Assembly: GCA_006227085.1 (NCBI GenBank)
Contig: SBFY01000174.1
Coordinates: forward strand, 1 to 8,732
Source: Gammaproteobacteria bacterium
GTDB taxonomy: Bacteria; Pseudomonadota; Gammaproteobacteria; Pseudomonadales; M0112
Length of the DNA: 8,732 bases
Direction: 5' to 3'
Shown here: positions 5,201 to 8,732 of the stretch, in pieces
Layout: every line of letters begins with the position of its first letter
How positions within the stretch are numbered: the stretch's first letter is position 1
The notes under the pieces: model-generated
The model's database searches: none
What the model was told of the DNA's origin: nothing
What the model saw: the letters and a program-made list of their open reading frames with translations, nothing else
Made by a program: the position numbers and the translations under genes

Positions 5201-8004
5201 CAGGCAAACCGCCGGGTTTCACCGGGTCCTTCGACATTGCTGACACAGCGGCCACACAACTCCGGGTGCTGGGCATGACTGCCCACATCGGCACGGTGGT
5301 GCCAGCAACGCACGCACTTGGCGTGCGCAGTCGCTGCCACACGCACTTTCAAGCCCGGCAATTCCGTCGCTGATGCATTCGCACCTTCAGCCAAGGGTTT
5401 CAGTGTGGCCTCTGATGTGATCAACACAAAGCGCAGCTCTTCGCCCAACTGCGATAACACGGCCTGCAGTGCATCATCCACGTACAAGGCGACTTCAGCG
5501 GACAGGCCGCCACCAATCACACCATCGTTGCGACGGGCTTCGATTTCCTTGTTGACGGCGGTTTTCACCGCCAGCACCTGCTTCCAGTAATCGGCATTCA
5601 TGGGCTCACTGGCCGCCATGCGTGGCAAGGCTTCATACACGGTTTCCAGGAACACGGATTCGCTGCGCTGGCCCGGCAGGCATTGCCAGATTTCATCAGC
5701 AGTGAAACTGAGGATGGGCGCCATCCAACGCACCAGTGCCTCGGCGATATGATAGAGCGCCGTTTGCACGGAACGGCGTGGCTGGCTATCCGCACCGGTG
5801 GTGTATTGGCGATCCTTGATGATATCGAGGTAAAAACCACCCAGATCGATCACACAGAAGTTGTGCAACTTCTGGTACACCTGGTGGAACTGGTAATCGG
5901 CATAGGCTGCCATCAATTCATCCTGCAGGCGTGCAGCACGATCCATCACCCAGCGATCCAGTGCCACCATCTGCTCCGGTGGCAAGGCGTCTGTTGCCGG
6001 ATCAAAGCCGGCCAGGTTCGATAACAGGAAGCGTGCAGTATTGCGGATGCGGCGATAGGAATCAGCGGTACGTTTGAAAATCTCGTCGGACACCGTCATT
6101 TCCGCGCGGTAATCGGTGGCCGCCACCCACAAGCGCAGGATATCGGCGCCCAGGGTTTTCATGACTTGCTGCGGCGCAATCACATTGCCCAGCGATTTCG
6201 ACATCTTGCGGCCATCGGCATCCACGGTGAACCCGTGTGTCAACACGGCCTTGTACGGCGCGCTGCCATTCATGGCAACGGCGGTCAACAAGGAAGACTG
6301 GAACCAGCCACGATGCTGGTCAGAACCTTCCAGATATAATTCGGCCGGGTAATGCAACTCCGGACGCGGCTCCAGTACACACGCATGCGTAACACCGGAG
6401 TCAAACCACACGTCCAGCGTATCGCTCACCTTGTCGTAATCAGCCGCTGCGGTACCCAGCAAGTCTTCTGCCGCCATGTCAAACCAGGCATCGATGCCCT
6501 TTTGTTCAATCCGTTGCGCGACTTGCTCGATCAGTGCCGCTGTGTCGGGATGCAACTCACCGCTTTGCTTGTGCACAAACAAGGTGATCGGCACACCCCA
6601 GGTACGCTGGCGGGAAATACACCAGTCCGGACGGTTTTGCGTCATCGCATCAATGCGCGCACGTCCCCATGACGGCATCCAGCGCACACCGTCAATCGCC
6701 TTGAGCGCCTGCGGCAACAAACCGGCCTGCTCCATGCTGATAAACCATTGCGGGGTGGCACGGAAAATCACCGGCGTCTTATGGCGCCAGCAATGCGGGT
6801 AACTGTGTTGCAGTTTTTCGCTGTGCAGCAAGTTGCCCGTTTCGGTGAGCACTTCCAGCACTTCATCGTTGGCCTTGAACACATGCAAGCCGGCGAAGCG
6901 TTCGGTGTCCGGCAGGAATACCCCGTTACCTCCCACCGGGTTATACACTTCCAGGCCATACCGCTGGCCGACGATAAAGTCATCAACACCATGACCGGGT
7001 GCCGTATGCACGCAACCGGTACCGGCATCGGTGGTGACATGCTCACCCACAATCACTGGCACTTGCCGCGCATAAAACGGATGTTGTAACAGCAGGTGTT
7101 CCATTGCGGCACCACTGCAACGACCGGTAACGGTAGCTTCGATGCCATAACGCTTCAGCGCCGGCTCCAGCAAGGCTTCGGCCACTACCAGGTAATCGTG
7201 GCCGCTATCCAGCAACACATACTCGAGCGCCGGGTTCACGGCCACTGCCTGGTTGGCTGGCAAGGTCCACGGTGTGGTGGTCCAGATCACCAGCGAGGCA
7301 CGATCATGAACCGGTGCATGCACACCAAACAGGGCACACAAGGCCTTGCCATCCACCGCGGGGAAACACACATCAATTGCCGGTGAGGTTTTGTCCTTGT
7401 ATTCCACTTCAGCTTCAGCGAGGGCGGATGCGCAATCCATGCACCAATGCACGGGTTTGAAGCCTTTATGCAAATGCCCGTTGGCGACGATGCGGCCCAG
7501 CGAACGCACGATGTTCGCTTCAAAACGGTAATCCATGGTGAGGTAGGGATTATCCCAATCACCCAGCACGCCCAGGCGGATGAAATCGGCTTTTTGTTTC
7601 TCGACCTGGGAGGCCGCGTACTCACGGCACTTGGCGCGGAATTCGCTGGCGCTGACCTTGTCACCGGCTTTGCCGACTTTCTTTTCGACATTCAACTCAA
7701 TCGGCAGGCCATGGCAATCCCAGCCCGGCACATACGGTGCATCACAACCGGCCAGGCTGCGGGATTTGACGATCATGTCCTTGAGGATCTTGTTGACGGC
7801 ATGACCGATGTGGATATCGCCATTGGCATATGGCGGGCCATCGTGCAACACGAAGGTTTCCGCACCTTGCCGCGCTTCACGAATGCGCCGGTACAGGTCC
7901 AGTGATTGCCAATGTGCCAGCATGGCCGGCTCACGCTGGGCCAGGTTGGCTTTCATCGGGAAATCCGTTGCCGGCAAATTGAGTGTGTGCTTGTAATCTG
8001 TCAT
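5200..8004 (-). CDS. ileS: Isoleucyl-tRNA synthetase IleS
   Basis: A 934-residue class I aminoacyl-tRNA synthetase (E. coli IleS has 938) that charges tRNA-Ile in the cytosol and edits mischarged valine. In order: PYANGDIHIGH, with HIGH at residues 65-68; the CP1 editing-domain motif WTTTPWTL at 241-248; the GSDQHRGWFQSSLL segment; KMSKS at 600-604; an anticodon-binding helical region; and a C-terminal zinc site with C897, C900, C917 and C920 in CxxC-x16-CxxC. These positions differ from E. coli by no more than about four. It is the bacterial mupirocin-sensitive length class rather than the eukaryote-like IleS2. The frame extends to 8043, but the conserved start MTDYKHTLNLP begins at the ATG at 8004, with GGGA five bases upstream. 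It lies 14 bp after ribF and overlaps lspA by one base. No T-box leader is present. Confidence 0.98.
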   Translation of the reverse strand: MTDYKHTLNLPATDFPMKANLAQREPAMLAHWQSLDLYRRIREARQGAETFVLHDGPPYANGDIHIGHAVNKILKDMIVKSRSLAGCDAPYVPGWDCHGLPIELNVEKKVGKAGDKVSASEFRAKCREYAASQVEKQKADFIRLGVLGDWDNPYLTMDYRFEANIVRSLGRIVANGHLHKGFKPVHWCMDCASALAEAEVEYKDKTSPAIDVCFPAVDGKALCALFGVHAPVHDRASLVIWTTTPWTLPANQAVAVNPALEYVLLDSGHDYLVVAEALLEPALKRYGIEATVTGRCSGAAMEHLLLQHPFYARQVPVIVGEHVTTDAGTGCVHTAPGHGVDDFIVGQRYGLEVYNPVGGNGVFLPDTERFAGLHVFKANDEVLEVLTETGNLLHSEKLQHSYPHCWRHKTPVIFRATPQWFISMEQAGLLPQALKAIDGVRWMPSWGRARIDAMTQNRPDWCISRQRTWGVPITLFVHKQSGELHPDTAALIEQVAQRIEQKGIDAWFDMAAEDLLGTAAADYDKVSDTLDVWFDSGVTHACVLEPRPELHYPAELYLEGSDQHRGWFQSSLLTAVAMNGSAPYKAVLTHGFTVDADGRKMSKSLGNVIAPQQVMKTLGADILRLWVAATDYRAEMTVSDEIFKRTADSYRRIRNTARFLLSNLAGFDPATDALPPEQMVALDRWVMDRAARLQDELMAAYADYQFHQVYQKLHNFCVIDLGGFYLDIIKDRQYTTGADSQPRRSVQTALYHIAEALVRWMAPILSFTADEIWQCLPGQRSESVFLETVYEALPRMAASEPMNADYWKQVLAVKTAVNKEIEARRNDGVIGGGLSAEVALYVDDALQAVLSQLGEELRFVLITSEATLKPLAEGANASATELPGLKVRVAATAHAKCVRCWHHRADVGSHAQHPELCGRCVSNVEGPGETRRFA

Positions 8005-8018
8005 GCCAATCCCGTTGT

Positions 8019-8732
8019 TTACACCATGTGTTCTGCAAACCACGCACGCGCGGCATCCACATCCCTGCCGATCTGTTCCTTCAACGCATCCAGCGAAGCA
8101 AACTTGCGTTCATCACGCATCTTCTTGCGGAAGCACACCTCAATGTGTTTCCCGTATATCGTTTGGTTGAAATCCAGCAAATGCACTTCGAGGATCGCTT
8201 TCACCCGATCATCCACAGTCGGCCGCGTTCCTACATTCGCCACGCCCTGCACCAAGGCATCACCCAGGCCTGCCACTTCAACCGCGTACACACCGGACAT
8301 CGCCGCACGCAGGCGATGCAACTGCAGGTTCGCGGTGGGCGTACCCAAGGTACGACCCAATTGCTGGCCATACACCACCTTGCCGGAAATCGCATACGGC
8401 CGTCCCAGCAATCGCTCCGCCAAGGCAAAGTCACCGGCTTCCAGCGCCTTGCGAATACGCGTGCTGCTGACACGCTCGCCATCCAGCTCACAGGTATCGG
8501 CTTCCGTGACCTCAAACCCCCAGCGCTGGCCTGCTGCCTTCAGCAAACGGAAATCGCCTTCACGGTCACGGCCAAAGCGCAAATCATCGCCGGCCATCAT
8601 GAAACGTATATCCAGGCCTTCCACAAACACCTGCTGGATGAATGCCTCTGCCGGCATCTGGCTGAAACGGTTGTCGAAATGGATCCGTAACACCCGGTCA
8701 ATACCCAAACCTTCCAGGGCAATGCATTTTTC
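8019..8732 (-). CDS. ribF: Bifunctional riboflavin kinase/FAD synthetase RibF, N-terminus missing
   Basis: The 237 C-terminal residues of RibF, which phosphorylates riboflavin to FMN and adenylates FMN to FAD in the cytosol. E. coli RibF has 313 residues, so about 75 are lost at the window edge, including the GxFDGxHxGH nucleotide-binding motif. The remaining adenylyltransferase part shows LGIDRVLRIHFDNRF, then GDDLRFGRDREGD and VSSTRIRKAL (fragment residues 88-97). The flavokinase domain follows, with GRPYAISGKVVYG, the GTPTANLQL motif (130-138), VANVGTRPTVDD (164-175) and the catalytic glutamate in LEVHLLDF (about fragment residue 182). The frame is open to the last base of the window with no start, so this is an edge truncation and not a pseudogene. 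It is co-directional with ileS, 14 bp away. Confidence 0.97.
   Translation of the reverse strand, partial: EKCIALEGLGIDRVLRIHFDNRFSQMPAEAFIQQVFVEGLDIRFMMAGDDLRFGRDREGDFRLLKAAGQRWGFEVTEADTCELDGERVSSTRIRKALEAGDFALAERLLGRPYAISGKVVYGQQLGRTLGTPTANLQLHRLRAAMSGVYAVEVAGLGDALVQGVANVGTRPTVDDRVKAILEVHLLDFNQTIYGKHIEVCFRKKMRDERKFASLDALKEQIGRDVDAARAWFAEHMV

Noticed and set aside
8005..8043. Upstream extension of ileS to 8043
   Set aside because: The extra 13 residues would overlap the ribF 3' end and are not part of the conserved IleS N-terminus, which begins at the ATG at 8004.
7983..8690. Plus-strand open frame of 235 codons opposite ribF
   Set aside because: It is a shadow of ribF, and the minus strand encodes clear FAD synthetase and flavokinase motifs.
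1..8732. Mobile elements, CRISPR arrays, tRNA or rRNA genes
   Set aside because: I found no transposase, terminal inverted repeats, regularly spaced repeats or RNA gene signatures. The genes are closely packed core genes.

Overview
The window is chromosomal DNA with a GC content in the mid-50s by eye. Every gene I can support lies on the minus strand, so the biology reads from right to left. The gene set and sequences point to a gammaproteobacterium of the Pseudomonadales/Cellvibrionales kind; a Cellvibrio-like genome is my best guess, but I cannot prove the genus from the sequence alone.

Right part (8732 to 3316): a compact housekeeping operon, ribF (N-terminus cut by the window edge) - ileS - lspA - fkpB - ispH. 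The ribF-ileS gap is 14 nt. The next three junctions are overlaps: TGATG at ileS/lspA, and ATGA at both lspA/fkpB and fkpB/ispH. This indicates co-transcription and translational coupling. The genes supply FMN/FAD synthesis, isoleucyl-tRNA, lipoprotein signal peptide cleavage, a peptidyl-prolyl isomerase, and the last step of the MEP isoprenoid pathway. All key catalytic motifs that fall inside the window are intact.

A 123-bp gap (3193-3315) follows ispH. I see no strong intrinsic terminator in it, but it holds a plausible sigma70-type promoter with an imperfect palindrome in its spacer.

Left part (3192 to 1): a type IV pilus minor-pilin cluster, fimT/fimU-like - pilV - pilW - pilX, followed by the start of a secreted Cys-rich protein that sits where pilY1 is usually found. 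In the Pseudomonas-type machine these four minor pilins and PilY1 form the priming and tip complex of the pilus. The pilins are inserted in the inner membrane and processed by the prepilin peptidase PilD, which is not in the window. pilV overlaps fimT, and pilW follows the pilV stop codon directly.

All annotated genes are recognisable families, and I see no mobile element, CRISPR array, tRNA or rRNA. I do not see evidence of an undescribed system. The items most worth a second look are the truncated protein after pilX, repeated EF-hand-like acidic loops in three of the four minor pilins, the four-Cys/zero-Cys pattern among them, and the promoter/palindrome between ispH and the pilin genes.
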